DNA from: Pseudaminobacter salicylatoxidans
GTDB lineage: Bacteria; Pseudomonadota; Alphaproteobacteria; Rhizobiales; Rhizobiaceae
Direction: 5' to 3'
DNA: 64,000 bases
NCBI RefSeq assembly: GCF_003148475.1
Contig: NZ_QGGG01000017.1
Location: 37,230 to 101,229 of the forward strand
A program made the position numbers and the translations under genes. Under the pieces are notes generated by a model. The model was not told the origin of the DNA. It ran no database searches and was given only the letters and a program-made list of their open reading frames with translations. This document shows, piece by piece, positions 52,245 to 61,028 of the stretch. Each line of letters starts with the position of its first letter. Position 1 is the first letter of the stretch.

Positions 52245-53302
52245 GGCTGCGCCTCCATTGCTCTTTCCTGTCGCCGGGTGGCCCATGCGGCCAGCGCCTG
52301 TTCGAGCCGCCGCCATTCGGCCTCGCTGCCCGGAAGTCCGACACGCAGGGCGGTTTCGTCCCAGATGAAGTTGCGAATCAGGATACCCTGCTGCCCCAGT
52401 GTCTCAAACAGGGCTGGCGCATCCGGCAGTTTCACGTAACGGAACAGGCTGGTGCCGCCCCCAACCTCAACGCCGGAATCCGCGAACAGAGCATCCAGCC
52501 GTGCAGCGTCGGCCGCTAGACGCTCGCGCATGGCCTGCTGCCACGCGTCATCCCCGAGCGCCTTGATGCCATATTCCAGTGCCGGACCTGCCACCGCCCA
52601 GGGTCCAAGCTCACCATGGATGCGCGCGGCGAGCGACTCGGCCGCAATGGCAAAGCCAAGCCTGACGCCGGCCAGCCCGAAGAATTTTCCGAAAGAACGC
52701 AGCACGACCAACCCGCCGCGCCCGACATCGCCATCCATGCGCTCGTCCAGCGGGCCAACTTCCATAAAGGCTTCATCCACGACAAGCAGGCCGCCCTTGC
52801 TGCGCATCTTGTCGGCAAGCTCCAGAAGGTCGCGGCGGCGCGCCACGCGCCCATCGGGATTGTTGGGGTTGACCACAATGGCGATGTCCGCGCTGAACAG
52901 CGCATCGAAATCGCGCACTTCCGCCACCGTATGGCCGGCAATGGCGCAGGCGCGCGCATGCTCGGCATAGGTCGGTCCCAGCACCAGCGCCCGACCGGGT
53001 TTTACCGCCGCTGCCACGCGCGGCAGCAGGATTTGCGTGCCGGGCGCCGATACGACATTGGCCGCCGACGGCGCACCATAGGTTGCGGCCGCCACCTCGG
53101 CCAGCGTGCGCTCGCGGGCCGGTTCCGGCAGCCGCGAGAAGGCGGTGGCAGGCAGATCGAAAAGCGGATAGGAGTGCGGGTTGATCCCGGTCGACAGATC
53201 GATCCAGGGCAGCGGCGCTTGCGGAAACAGCGCACTGGCCCGGCCCAGACTGCCGCCATGATCTGCCACTGCATCCACCGGGTTTCCGTTCACAAGCGCC
53301 AT
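52241..53302 (-). CDS. cobC: L-threonine-O-3-phosphate decarboxylase (cobalamin biosynthesis)
   Basis: The protein has 353 residues, fold type I PLP enzyme: INPHSYPLFDLPATAFSRLPEP, VVNPNNPDGRVARR, VVDEAFMEVGP and the PLP-lysine in SFGKFFGLAGVRLGFA. The family makes (R)-1-amino-2-propanol O-2-phosphate for the nucleotide-loop arm of B12. The ATG (53302) overlaps the divergent cobD ATG in the tetranucleotide CATG, leaving no intergenic space, so each promoter lies inside the other gene. Confidence 0.9.
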   Translation of the reverse strand: MALVNGNPVDAVADHGGSLGRASALFPQAPLPWIDLSTGINPHSYPLFDLPATAFSRLPEPARERTLAEVAAATYGAPSAANVVSAPGTQILLPRVAAAVKPGRALVLGPTYAEHARACAIAGHTVAEVRDFDALFSADIAIVVNPNNPDGRVARRRDLLELADKMRSKGGLLVVDEAFMEVGPLDERMDGDVGRGGLVVLRSFGKFFGLAGVRLGFAIAAESLAARIHGELGPWAVAGPALEYGIKALGDDAWQQAMRERLAADAARLDALFADSGVEVGGGTSLFRYVKLPDAPALFETLGQQGILIRNFIWDETALRVGLPGSEAEWRRLEQALAAWATRRQERAMEAQP

Positions 53303-54266
53303 GTTCGTCCTGCTCGCCTTCCTGTCGCTTCTCGTCGAACTGGGTTTGGGTTACCCGGATCGGCTGGTGCGTGCAATCGGCCATCCCGTCGTCTGGATCG
53401 GCCACCTGATCTCTTTCCTCGACCGGCACCTCAACCGCGCGACGCATTCCGACATCCAGCGCCGCATTTCGGGCGTGGTCGCACTCGTCGTTCTGGTGGG
53501 CGTACCGGCAACGATAGCACTCATCCTTTCGCTCCTTCTTTCGCCGCTACCTTTCGGCATCATCCTTGTGGCGATTGTGGGCAGCAGCCTGCTTGCGCAG
53601 CGCAGCCTGGCCAGCCACGTCAAGGCCGTCGCCGACGCGCTCGACCAGGGTGGCCTCGCGGCCGGGCGGCGCGCTGTTTCCATGATCGTCGGGCGCGACC
53701 CCGACCAGCTCGACGAAGCCGCCGTCTGCCGCGCGGCAATCGAAAGCCTGTCGGAGAATTTTTCGGACGGCATCGTCGCACCGGCTTTCTGGCTGGGTGT
53801 GGGCGGACTTGTCGGCGGTGTTGCCTACAAGGCGGCCAACACCGCCGATTCGATGATCGGCCACCGCACGCCGCGCCACGAAGCCTTTGGCTGGGCGGCT
53901 GCCCGTTTCGACGATCTCGTCAACCTGCCCGCTTCGCGCCTGACCGGACTGCTTCTGGTGGCAGCAGCCGTCCTGGTGCCCGGCGCCGATCCGGCGAATG
54001 CCTGGCGCACTGTGCGGCGCGACGCCGGAAAGCATCGCTCGCCCAATGCCGGCTGGCCGGAAGCGGCAATGGCAGGCGCGCTTGGCCTCGCACTGGCCGG
54101 CCCGCGTGTCTATGGCGGGGTCCTGGTCGATGACCATACAATGGGCAACGGCCGGCGCGAGGCGACCGCCGAAGACATCCGCCGGGCACTGAAGCTTTTC
54201 TGGACCGCCGATCTGATCATGGTCGCGGGTTTCGGCCTGATTGCCGCTGTCGTGGCGCTGGCCTGA
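53301..54266 (+). CDS. cobD: Adenosylcobinamide-phosphate synthase (CobD/CbiB)
   Basis: The protein has 321 residues and several TM helices (MFVLLAFLSLLVELGLG..., VALVVLVGVPATIALILSLL). Family segments are GYPDRLVRAIGHPVVWIGHLI, VSMIVGRDPDQLDEAAVCRAAIESLSENFSDGIVAPAFW and YKAANTADSMIGHRT. The enzyme attaches the aminopropanol arm to the corrin ring. It is divergent from cobC and convergent with cobO (9-bp gap). Confidence 0.93.
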   Translation: MFVLLAFLSLLVELGLGYPDRLVRAIGHPVVWIGHLISFLDRHLNRATHSDIQRRISGVVALVVLVGVPATIALILSLLLSPLPFGIILVAIVGSSLLAQRSLASHVKAVADALDQGGLAAGRRAVSMIVGRDPDQLDEAAVCRAAIESLSENFSDGIVAPAFWLGVGGLVGGVAYKAANTADSMIGHRTPRHEAFGWAAARFDDLVNLPASRLTGLLLVAAAVLVPGADPANAWRTVRRDAGKHRSPNAGWPEAAMAGALGLALAGPRVYGGVLVDDHTMGNGRREATAEDIRRALKLFWTADLIMVAGFGLIAAVVALA

Positions 54267-54275
54267 CCTTAGAGC

Positions 54276-54893
54276 CTAAAACTCTATTCCCTGTTGCGCC
54301 TTCACGCCGGCCGAGAAATGGTGCTTCACCGAGCCCATTTCGGTGACGAGGTCAGCAGCCTCGATCAGCGCGGGTTTGGCGTTGCGGCCAGTCACCACCA
54401 CATGCAAGCCCTCGCGCCGGTCCTTCAGTGTCTCCACGACCATGTCGAGGTCGAGATATTCGTAGCGCAGCGCGATGTTCAGTTCATCCAGCACCACCAG
54501 ATCGATGGTCGGATCGTTGATGAGTTCCACCGCCTTGGCCCAGGCGGCTTCGGCGGCGGCAATGTCGCGCTTGATGTCCTGTGTTTCCCAGGTGAAGCCC
54601 TCGCCCATCGTGTGCCAGACCATCCGATCGCCGAAAGCAGCGAAAGCATCCTTCTCGCCGGTGTGCCAGGCACCCTTGACGAATTGCACGACGCCAACAC
54701 GGCGGCCATAGCCCAGCATGCGCAACGCAAGGCCGAAAGCGGCCGTGGTCTTGCCCTTGCCGGGACCGGTATTGACGATCAGCAGCCCCTTCTGCTCGAT
54801 GGTCTTGCCCGCAACCTCGGCATCCTGCACCGCCTTGCGCCTGGCCATCTTGGCCTTGTGGCGTTCGGCTTCCGTATCGTCGATTTCCTTCAT
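54276..54893 (-). CDS. cobO: Cob(I)yrinic acid a,c-diamide adenosyltransferase
   Basis: The protein has 205 residues. The CobA/BtuR-type P-loop NTGPGKGKTTAAFG is at about residue 42, with the motif FVKGAWHTGEKDAF and VVLDELNIALRY. It adenosylates corrinoids. It is 2 bp downstream of cobP on the same strand, in the riboswitch-led operon cbtB-cbtA-cobP-cobO. Confidence 0.93.
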   Translation of the reverse strand: MKEIDDTEAERHKAKMARRKAVQDAEVAGKTIEQKGLLIVNTGPGKGKTTAAFGLALRMLGYGRRVGVVQFVKGAWHTGEKDAFAAFGDRMVWHTMGEGFTWETQDIKRDIAAAEAAWAKAVELINDPTIDLVVLDELNIALRYEYLDLDMVVETLKDRREGLHVVVTGRNAKPALIEAADLVTEMGSVKHHFSAGVKAQQGIEF

Positions 54894-54894
54894 G

Positions 54895-55452
54895 TCATTT
54901 CACCTGCATGGGCAGGCCCGCGACCATGAACAACACATGGGTCGCACGGGCCGCGATCTTCTGGTTGAGACGGCCGGCCGCATCGCGAAACCTGCGCGCC
55001 AGCGCATTGTCCGGCACGATGCCGAGCCCGACCTCGTTGGCCACGACGAACCACGGCCCGCGCGGCTTGCCGAGCACCTGCGCCAGGCGTTCGCTTTCGC
55101 GTTCCACATCATGTTCCGCGAGGAGATGATTGGAAAGCCAGAGCGTCAGGCAGTCGACCAGCAAGGGGCGGCCATCGGGCACGCTCTCGATCGCGCCGGC
55201 GAGATCCAGCGGCGCGTCCAGCGTTTCCCAGCCTTCGACGCGGCGGCCGCGGTGCAACGCGATGCGCTCCGCCATTTCGTCGTCATAGGCCTGCGCCGTG
55301 GCGATATATGTCCACGGCGCAGGAAAAACGGTCGCCAGCTGCTCGGCATGCGCGCTCTTGCCGGAGCGCGCGCCGCCGAGCAGCAGCGTCAATGTGTTGG
55401 CCTCAGGCAAAGCTGTCGCGCAGGCTTTTTGCCTCTCCGGTGAAGCGGCCAC
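54895..55452 (-). CDS. cobP: Bifunctional adenosylcobinamide kinase/guanylyltransferase
   Basis: The protein has 185 residues. GGARSGKSAHAE is the CobU/CobP Walker A (about residue 26), followed by TYIATAQAYDDEM, RVEGWETLDAPLDL and FVVANEVGLGIVP. It activates the cobinamide arm with GTP. The start is a GTG at 55452 within the end of cbtA (50-bp overlap), so translation is likely coupled. Confidence 0.92.
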   Translation of the reverse strand: MAASPERQKACATALPEANTLTLLLGGARSGKSAHAEQLATVFPAPWTYIATAQAYDDEMAERIALHRGRRVEGWETLDAPLDLAGAIESVPDGRPLLVDCLTLWLSNHLLAEHDVERESERLAQVLGKPRGPWFVVANEVGLGIVPDNALARRFRDAAGRLNQKIAARATHVLFMVAGLPMQVK

Positions 55453-56176
55453 GCACGACGCCGACCAATGCCCCCAGCACCACCCAGAAGATCAGGTTGG
55501 TGACGGTGACCGCGACGACGAACTGATGGTGCAGGTCCGGCGGGACCGGCGTTTCATGGCTTGGGGGCTGCGGCGCTCCGATGACGTGCGGCGCAACGAT
55601 CAACGCCACGCCGACCAACGAGAGCAGCAGCGAGCTGCGGAAGGCGATCAGGCCAAGGCCCGCGGCAGTTGCGACAGCCGTACCGATCCACCAGACCTGA
55701 CGGGAGGCAAGGTCGGCCGCCGGCATCGCCGGCAATTCCGGCGGCAGGCCAAGGCCCGGCGCCAGCGTGAACACGGCAAAACCGGCAAAGCCCCAGAAAA
55801 CGCCCTGGCGCCAGTTGGCGATGCCGCCGGCAAGCTCCGACACGGCAACCAGAACCAGCGCGAAGCCGATGCCGGTGACGATATTGGCAAGCACGGTGAA
55901 GCCGTAGCGCTCGAAGCCGTCGGCCGGCTCCCACGCCTCTTCTTCCTCGGCGGGGGTCGCGGCTGCAGCCCCATGGGCCGCCGCACCATTCACATCGGCG
56001 CCCGGGGCAGCCTCCGGGGTGCCGTGGTCATGGTGATGGCCTCCGCCGGCCTCTTCATAGACTTCGGCCTGCAAAATCAGCGGAACGGTTGCGAAGCTCT
56101 GCATCGCGGCCATGACCAGACCGGACAATAGTCCGGCGATCGCCGCGATGAACACGACGTTGCGAAACAATGTCAT
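55403..56176 (-). CDS. cbtA: CbtA-type cobalt transporter
   Basis: The protein has 257 residues. A first TM helix (NVVFIAAIAGLLSGLVMAAM) is followed by a His-rich loop GGGHHHDHG (about residue 45), four further TM helices and a conserved-looking WEPADGFERYGFTVLANI. CbtA is proposed as a cobalt uptake protein controlled by cobalamin riboswitches. It follows cbtB by 15 bp. Confidence 0.9.
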   Translation of the reverse strand: MTLFRNVVFIAAIAGLLSGLVMAAMQSFATVPLILQAEVYEEAGGGHHHDHGTPEAAPGADVNGAAAHGAAAATPAEEEEAWEPADGFERYGFTVLANIVTGIGFALVLVAVSELAGGIANWRQGVFWGFAGFAVFTLAPGLGLPPELPAMPAADLASRQVWWIGTAVATAAGLGLIAFRSSLLLSLVGVALIVAPHVIGAPQPPSHETPVPPDLHHQFVVAVTVTNLIFWVVLGALVGVVRGRFTGEAKSLRDSFA

Positions 56177-56191
56177 TGGGAAAATCCCCTG

Positions 56192-56374
56192 TTAGTGGCA
56201 GGGGAACGCCAGCGAGTGACGGAAATCGTGAGCCGCATTGTGGACGACGTCCATATGCGAGAAGCCGACGAAGCCGATCACGAACAATCCCAGCAATGCG
56301 GAAAGCGCAAGCTGCGTTGCACGCGAAGCCGAGCCGATGGAAGCGCCGAGCTGCGACGAAGAAACCGTATTCAT
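56192..56374 (-). CDS. cbtB: CbtB-type cobalt transporter subunit
   Basis: The protein has 60 residues with one TM helix (QLALSALLGLFVIGFVGFSHM) and a His-rich C-terminus, HMDVVHNAAHDFRHSLAFPCH, typical of CbtB. First gene downstream of the cobalamin riboswitch. Confidence 0.9.
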   Translation of the reverse strand: MNTVSSSQLGASIGSASRATQLALSALLGLFVIGFVGFSHMDVVHNAAHDFRHSLAFPCH

Positions 56375-56417
56375 TCCAAAGTCCTTTCACCCTCCACCCG
56401 AGGGCCTTAGAGTTGCC

Positions 56418-56594
56418 TTCGTCGTCGGCAGGTCTCCTGGCTTGCGGGTCACCGCCCTTCCCCGCCTTCCCGAGGTTTGATCCTCAGTGGCATCTGGGGA
56501 GAGCTCTCCGCATACAGTTGCGGGGGCAGCCACGGCTTTGGGCAATATATGCCCTCACCGCATTCCCTCTTTGGTCCGTCCGGAACCGACGACA
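56418..56594 (-). ncRNA. Cobalamin riboswitch
   Basis: On the minus strand the 5' part TGTCGTCGG (near 56594) pairs with the 3' GCCGACGAC near 56420 (P1). Between them are GCCCCCGCAACTG and the B12-box core GCCACTG, followed by GGGAAGGCGGGGAAGGGCGGTGACCCG and AGCCAGGAGACC, the standard cobalamin riboswitch 3' conserved elements. It lies about 44 nt before cbtB and should repress the cbtBA-cobPO operon when adenosylcobalamin is plentiful. Outer limits are approximate. Confidence 0.92.
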
Positions 56595-56661
56595 GCGGCA
56601 ACTATAGGGAGAATCGCAGCGCCCGGCAAATCCATTTCCCGCTCTTTTCGGCCCCTTGCAG

Positions 56662-56669
56662 GTCGCAAA
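56662..56669. promoter_or_regulatory. GTCGCAAA motif upstream of the cobalamin riboswitch
   Basis: The 8-mer lies about 70 bp upstream of the riboswitch 5' end, between the MFS gene end and the riboswitch. It is the same motif as in the methyl-transfer promoters. If it binds the same regulator, cobalt uptake would respond to the methylated substrate. Inference. Confidence 0.3.
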
Positions 56670-56697
56670 CGCGCAAGTTCCCGTGCCGCAGTCGCGA

Positions 56698-57897
56698 TCA
56701 CATCGATTTCGGCAGATAGCGCCAGGCAATCAGCCCGCATGCGATGGTGAGAATGCCGAGCGTGCCGAACACCCCGCCCAGCCCGAAAAAGCTCAGCACC
56801 AGCGAATAGACGAGTGGTGGCAGAAGCTCCGACAAATCGAGATAGGTGCGGTATACGGCCGTCATCTGCGGCCGTTCATAGCTGCGCACCGCCCGCAGGA
56901 AGGCGGTCGAACCAAGCGCGTCGAGCGCCACCGTGAACAAGGCGCCCACCAACAGGAAACCACCCGTCGCCAGCGGCCATATCTCGCCGCTGAATCCGGC
57001 CGCGAACAGGGACGCGCTGATGGCGAAGAACGCCAGCGTCATGATCTTGCGCGCGCTGAAGCGGCGCCCCGCCCGCCCCCAGAAGATCGCGGTGAACAGC
57101 ACCGCATTTCCGGCCGAAACCAGCAGGCCCCCGGCCAGTTCGCCCTGCCCCGTCGCCACCATCAGGATCGGTCCATAGACGAAGAATGTGGTCCAGAAGC
57201 AGGAGCGTCCGAACGCGATCACCCAAGCCAGCCTCAGCCGGGGTTGCGAGACGAAGCGACGGATGTTCCTGAGCGGGCTGGCGGGGCGTGTCCTGCCCGG
57301 TCGTATCAGCGCATTGTCGCCGAGGCGAAAATACCAGAATGCCACGAGCTGGGCCGCGGCGAACACCACCACCAGCCCCTGCGCGGCAACGATGCCATAG
57401 TGCGTGTACAGGAAAACGCCGAGCGTCGGACCGCCGGTCCAGGCGACCATCGACCATGCCATGCGCATCGATTCGGCCTGCATGATCTCCGTCTTGCGGA
57501 TATGGTCCATGATGTAGAGATTGAGCGTGATGGCGAGTGCGCTGGCGCCCATTACCCGCGCCAGCATGCCGAGCAACTGTCCCGGCATCGAATGCGTCAT
57601 GAACAGCAGCGAGCCGATAGCCAGCAGCGAAGCGCCGGCGGTGTAGATCCACCGCCGCGAGAAGCGCTCGATCAACAGCGGCATGAACAGCGTCGCCGAA
57701 AGCCCGATCATCGCCACAAGCGTATAGAGCAGCGAGACGGTCTGCTTGTTCTGCAGCAACTCGTAGGCCTGGATCGGCACGACGCTGGTGATGGTGGCCC
57801 GTGCGAAGGATTCGAGGGCGTAGAGCGTGGCGAAAGTGCGCGCGCCGGCCGGCTTTACGGCCGGAAGCCAGATGGGATGCCTTACCTGCGTGATCAT
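56698..57897 (-). CDS. MFS transporter
   Basis: The protein has about 399 residues and 12 hydrophobic segments; the start at ATG 57897 (MITQVRHPIW) is chosen over an upstream extension with polar Cys-rich residues. LLIERFSRRWIYTAGASLLAIGSLLF resembles the MFS A-motif region. The substrate is unknown. GTCGCAAA and a second TCGCAAA lie upstream. It sits before the cobalamin riboswitch on the same strand. Confidence 0.85.
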   Translation of the reverse strand: MITQVRHPIWLPAVKPAGARTFATLYALESFARATITSVVPIQAYELLQNKQTVSLLYTLVAMIGLSATLFMPLLIERFSRRWIYTAGASLLAIGSLLFMTHSMPGQLLGMLARVMGASALAITLNLYIMDHIRKTEIMQAESMRMAWSMVAWTGGPTLGVFLYTHYGIVAAQGLVVVFAAAQLVAFWYFRLGDNALIRPGRTRPASPLRNIRRFVSQPRLRLAWVIAFGRSCFWTTFFVYGPILMVATGQGELAGGLLVSAGNAVLFTAIFWGRAGRRFSARKIMTLAFFAISASLFAAGFSGEIWPLATGGFLLVGALFTVALDALGSTAFLRAVRSYERPQMTAVYRTYLDLSELLPPLVYSLVLSFFGLGGVFGTLGILTIACGLIAWRYLPKSM

Positions 57898-57972
57898 GCC
57901 TGCACCGGATCGTTCCGGGAAACATTCGCAGGCTGTCCCCACCCGCCGATAGCAGGAAATCGACCTTTAGCC

Positions 57973-58000
57973 GTCGCAAAAAGCGATGGCCATTCGCAAA
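57973..58000. promoter_or_regulatory. Direct repeat of TCGCAAA before the MFS gene
   Basis: TCGCAAA occurs at 57974-57980 (within GTCGCAAA) and at 57994-58000, 20 bp apart, upstream of the MFS start. A near-palindrome GCCGTCGC...GCGATGGC overlaps. Candidate regulator site; inference. Confidence 0.3.
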
Positions 58001-58011
58001 GCGCTTCTGGC

Positions 58012-58842
58012 CTAAACGCTGTCCCACTGCGGCGAGAAGTCGTAATCGCATATGCGGTGGTTCGCATCGCCGAGCGCGGAGATCGCGGCCATCTCCTGCT
58101 CGGAGAGAGCAAAATCGAAAATCGAGATGTTCTCCACCAGCCGCTCCGGCCTGGTCGTGCGCGGAATGGCCACGCCCCCCTCCTGCTGCACATGCCAGCG
58201 CAGCACGACCTGCCCCGGCGTCTTGCCATGGCGCGCAGCCGCGTCCTGCACCGCCGGTTCCTCGAACAACCCGCCGGCGCGGAACAGCGGGCAATAGGAA
58301 ACCGCCGCCAGCCCGTTTTCGCGGCACATGCCCAAAATCTTGGCCTGGTTCAGATAGGGGTGATATTCGACCTGATCGGCCACCAGCGGGGCGTCCGACA
58401 GTTCGATGGCGCGGGCAAGCAGGCCGGTCGGAAAATTGGCGACGCCGATGTGGCGGGCAAGCCCCCTGCACCGCGCCGCATTCAGCGCCCCTATCGTTTC
58501 CTCCAGCGGAATATCCGGGTTCGGCCAATGGATCATCAGCAGGTCCACATGGTCCAGGCCGAGATCCTTCAGGCTTGCCTCGGTCGAGCGCTCGAAGTCG
58601 CCCGGCGCATTGTCGGTCCACCACACTTTCGTGGTCACGAAGACCTCGTCGCGCGCCACCCCGGCGGCACGCAACCCGGCCCCCACCTCCGCCTCGTTCC
58701 GGTATATGCGTGCCGTGTCGATATGGCGGTAGCCGACCGACAACGCTCGTGACACCATCTCGGCGCACGCGTCGCCCTTCAACGTCCAGGTGCCAAGTCC
58801 CAGCGCCGGAATGGAAGCGCCATTTGCATTCACGTTGTGCAT
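58012..58842 (-). CDS. Aldo/keto reductase
   Basis: The protein has 276 residues from ATG 58842. The catalytic tetrad is visible: D and Y in RHIDTARIYRNE, K in VTTKVW, H in LLMIHWPNP; the NADPH-binding IPRTTRPERLVEN is near the C-terminus. It is a 2,5-diketo-gluconate-reductase-like AKR of unknown substrate. It is upstream of and co-oriented with the MFS gene. Confidence 0.92.
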   Translation of the reverse strand: MHNVNANGASIPALGLGTWTLKGDACAEMVSRALSVGYRHIDTARIYRNEAEVGAGLRAAGVARDEVFVTTKVWWTDNAPGDFERSTEASLKDLGLDHVDLLMIHWPNPDIPLEETIGALNAARCRGLARHIGVANFPTGLLARAIELSDAPLVADQVEYHPYLNQAKILGMCRENGLAAVSYCPLFRAGGLFEEPAVQDAAARHGKTPGQVVLRWHVQQEGGVAIPRTTRPERLVENISIFDFALSEQEMAAISALGDANHRICDYDFSPQWDSV

Positions 58843-58989
58843 GGTTTTCTCCGCGTCATTGTCCGGCCCGCATATCGGCGCAAAGATCGGTTTCGATTTC
58901 ACGGTGATACACAGATTCGAGATGCCACAACGATCTTCACCTGCCAGAGAAGATGCGGCATCGCGGCCTCCTATGCTAACGATGGCACC

Positions 58990-60012
58990 ATGACCGCAAC
59001 TCCCGCAAGCCAAACCGCCGATCCAGCCGCCGCGCCGGATCAAACCGCATTTCCGCGCAAGCGCATAGAGGCCCTGGATATAGCCCGCGGCCTGGCGCTG
59101 GTGACCATGGCGATCTACCACTTCACCTGGGACCTGGAATTCTTCGGCTATGTCGATCCGGGAACGACGGCGGTGGGCGGATGGAAGCTGTTTGCGCGCT
59201 GCATCGCATCGAGCTTCCTGTTTCTCGTCGGCGTAAGCCTCGTTCTGGCGCATGGCCGCGGCATACGCTGGAAGTCGTTCTGGCGGCGCTTCGCCATGGT
59301 GGCGGGTGCCGCCATCGCCATCTCCATCGCTACGTGGGTCGCGATGCCGGAAGGGTTCATCTTCTTCGGCATCCTGCACCAGATCGCGCTGGCCAGCCTG
59401 CTTGGCCTCGCCTTCCTGCGGCTACCGCCCCTGCTGACGCTCGTCGTCGCAGCCGCGGTGATTGCCGCGCCGAATTTCCTGCGAAGCAGCTTTTTCGACC
59501 ACCCGGCATTGTGGTGGGTGGGGCTGTCGTCCAGCAATCCGCATTCCAACGACTACGTCCCGGTGTTTCCGTGGTTCGGTGCGGTTCTGGCCGGTGTCGC
59601 CGCCTCTCGCCTCGCCGTGTCGAGTGGCTTGTTTGCCCGGCTTGCGGAGGTTCGTTTCGGACGCTGGGCAAGCCCTCTCGACTTTTCCGGCCGCCACAGC
59701 CTCGCCTTCTACCTCATCCACCAGCCGGTGCTGATCGCCTGCGTCTGGGCCTTCTCGCAAGTCTGGCCCGCGCAAATAGCGTCGAATGAAGTGCGCTTCC
59801 GCGCCTCGTGCGAGCGCACCTGCGGGCAGTCGCGCGATGCCGACTTCTGCGCACGCTATTGCGCGTGCATGCTCGACACGTTGGGGAAAGATGGGCTCGA
59901 CCAGCTTTTCGCCAGTGCCCCAACACCGGAATTGCGCGCTAGAATAGAAGACAATGCCAGCCTGTGCACTGCCAGAACCGATGGCGAATTGCTTGACGGA
60001 GAGACGCCGTGA
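58990..60012 (+). CDS. DUF1624 membrane protein with a Cys-rich C-terminal tail
   Basis: The protein has 340 residues. About eight TM helices form a DUF1624/heparan-alpha-glucosaminide acetyltransferase-like core (RIEALDIARGLALVTMAIYHFTWDLEFFG). The soluble tail after residue 265 contains Cys274-x3-Cys278-x8-Cys287-x3-Cys291-x-Cys293 and Cys326, a twin CX3C-like pattern. The start ATG 58990 is chosen by domain start. It ends in a GTGA overlap with the next gene. The tail's function is unknown. Confidence 0.8.
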   Translation: MTATPASQTADPAAAPDQTAFPRKRIEALDIARGLALVTMAIYHFTWDLEFFGYVDPGTTAVGGWKLFARCIASSFLFLVGVSLVLAHGRGIRWKSFWRRFAMVAGAAIAISIATWVAMPEGFIFFGILHQIALASLLGLAFLRLPPLLTLVVAAAVIAAPNFLRSSFFDHPALWWVGLSSSNPHSNDYVPVFPWFGAVLAGVAASRLAVSSGLFARLAEVRFGRWASPLDFSGRHSLAFYLIHQPVLIACVWAFSQVWPAQIASNEVRFRASCERTCGQSRDADFCARYCACMLDTLGKDGLDQLFASAPTPELRARIEDNASLCTARTDGELLDGETP

Positions 60013-60488
60013 CCACTGACTATCGCGCCAGACCCAATACCGTTCCGTGGCCGCCACTGGTCTACATCGTGGCCGTGGCGCTGAGCATCGCACTCAACAT
60101 CGTTTATCCGCTGCCGTGGTTTCACGGCTTGCTTGGCGACATCCTGTTCGCGGCCGGCTGGCTGGCCGTTCTGGGCGCCATTGCCCTCTATGTCTCGGCA
60201 TTGCAGGCCATGCGCCGGGCACGCACCACGATATTGCCGACGCAGGCCGCCGAACATCTCGTCACCGATGGCGCCTTCGCCGTCACCCGCAACCCGATCT
60301 ATCTCGCCATCACACTGCTGATGGTCGGCGTCGGCCTCATAACCGGCATCGTCTGGTTCCTGCTGTTCGGGGTGCTTGCGGCATTCGCCACGCAAAAGCT
60401 CGCGGTGGAGCGCGAGGAGAAGCATCTGGAAACGCGCTTCGGCAAGCGCTACCGCGACTACACCAAGCGGGTGCGCCGCTGGATCTGA
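60009..60488 (+). CDS. Isoprenylcysteine carboxylmethyltransferase/PEMT-type membrane protein
   Basis: The protein has 159 residues with a GTG start overlapping the previous stop (GTGA). It has three or four TM helices and the family motif LVTDGAFAVTRNPIYLAITLLMVG followed by EREEKHLETRFGKRYRDYTKRVRRW, matching the ICMT/phospholipid methyltransferase-like family. Substrate unknown; coupling to the DUF1624 gene suggests shared envelope function. Confidence 0.88.
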   Translation: MTTDYRARPNTVPWPPLVYIVAVALSIALNIVYPLPWFHGLLGDILFAAGWLAVLGAIALYVSALQAMRRARTTILPTQAAEHLVTDGAFAVTRNPIYLAITLLMVGVGLITGIVWFLLFGVLAAFATQKLAVEREEKHLETRFGKRYRDYTKRVRRWI

Positions 60489-60536
60489 ATCGGGCACGAC
60501 GCTTCGCGCCGGTTCGATAAAGGCTCCGCCCTTCAG

Positions 60537-60923
60537 TCAGGTGGTGACGCCGAGTTCCACCAGCCGCTCGACGCAGGCCTCCTCCGCCTGATCAAGCTCC
60601 GCCAGCGTCTCTTCCAGATCGCGGCGCTTCTGGCGCAAATCCTCGCGCTTTTCCTCGATGCGCTTGAGCATGAGGTTGAGCTGGCCGACCTCTCCGGGCG
60701 GCTCCTTGTACATCTGGATGATTTCCCGGATTTCGCTGATCGAAAAACCGAGGCGCTTGCCGCGCATGATCTGCTTGATCAGATGGCGGTCCGAGGGACG
60801 GAAAAGCCGGGTGCGTCCGCGACGGACAGGCTGGATGAGCCCCTCGTCCTCATAAAAGCGCAAGGTGCGCGTGGAGATGTCGAATTCGCGGGTCAGTTCC
60901 GTGATCGAATAATATTCCCGCAT
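60537..60923 (-). CDS. MerR-family regulator, LiuR-like
   Basis: The protein has 128 residues from ATG 60923. MREYYSITELTREFDISTRTLRFYEDEGLIQPVRRGRTRLF is the MerR HTH, followed by a coiled dimerisation helix (LNLMLKRIEEKREDLRQKRRDLEETL). It closely resembles LiuR regulators of leucine/isovalerate degradation in alphaproteobacteria, but no liu genes are visible here. The ligand is not assigned. Confidence 0.88.
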   Translation of the reverse strand: MREYYSITELTREFDISTRTLRFYEDEGLIQPVRRGRTRLFRPSDRHLIKQIMRGKRLGFSISEIREIIQMYKEPPGEVGQLNLMLKRIEEKREDLRQKRRDLEETLAELDQAEEACVERLVELGVTT

Positions 60924-61028
60924 GGCTTGTCTCGCATTTCGCCCGGCACGGCGTGAGCGGAATCCTCGCACGGCATTTACGTAAAAGTCAATCGCGGACG
61001 AAAAAGCCAGCCAATGCAGGATGCAGGC

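Noticed and set aside
56656..58752. 698-residue plus-strand frame across the MFS and aldo/keto reductase genes
   Set aside because: It runs antisense to two well-supported genes and has no recognisable domain.
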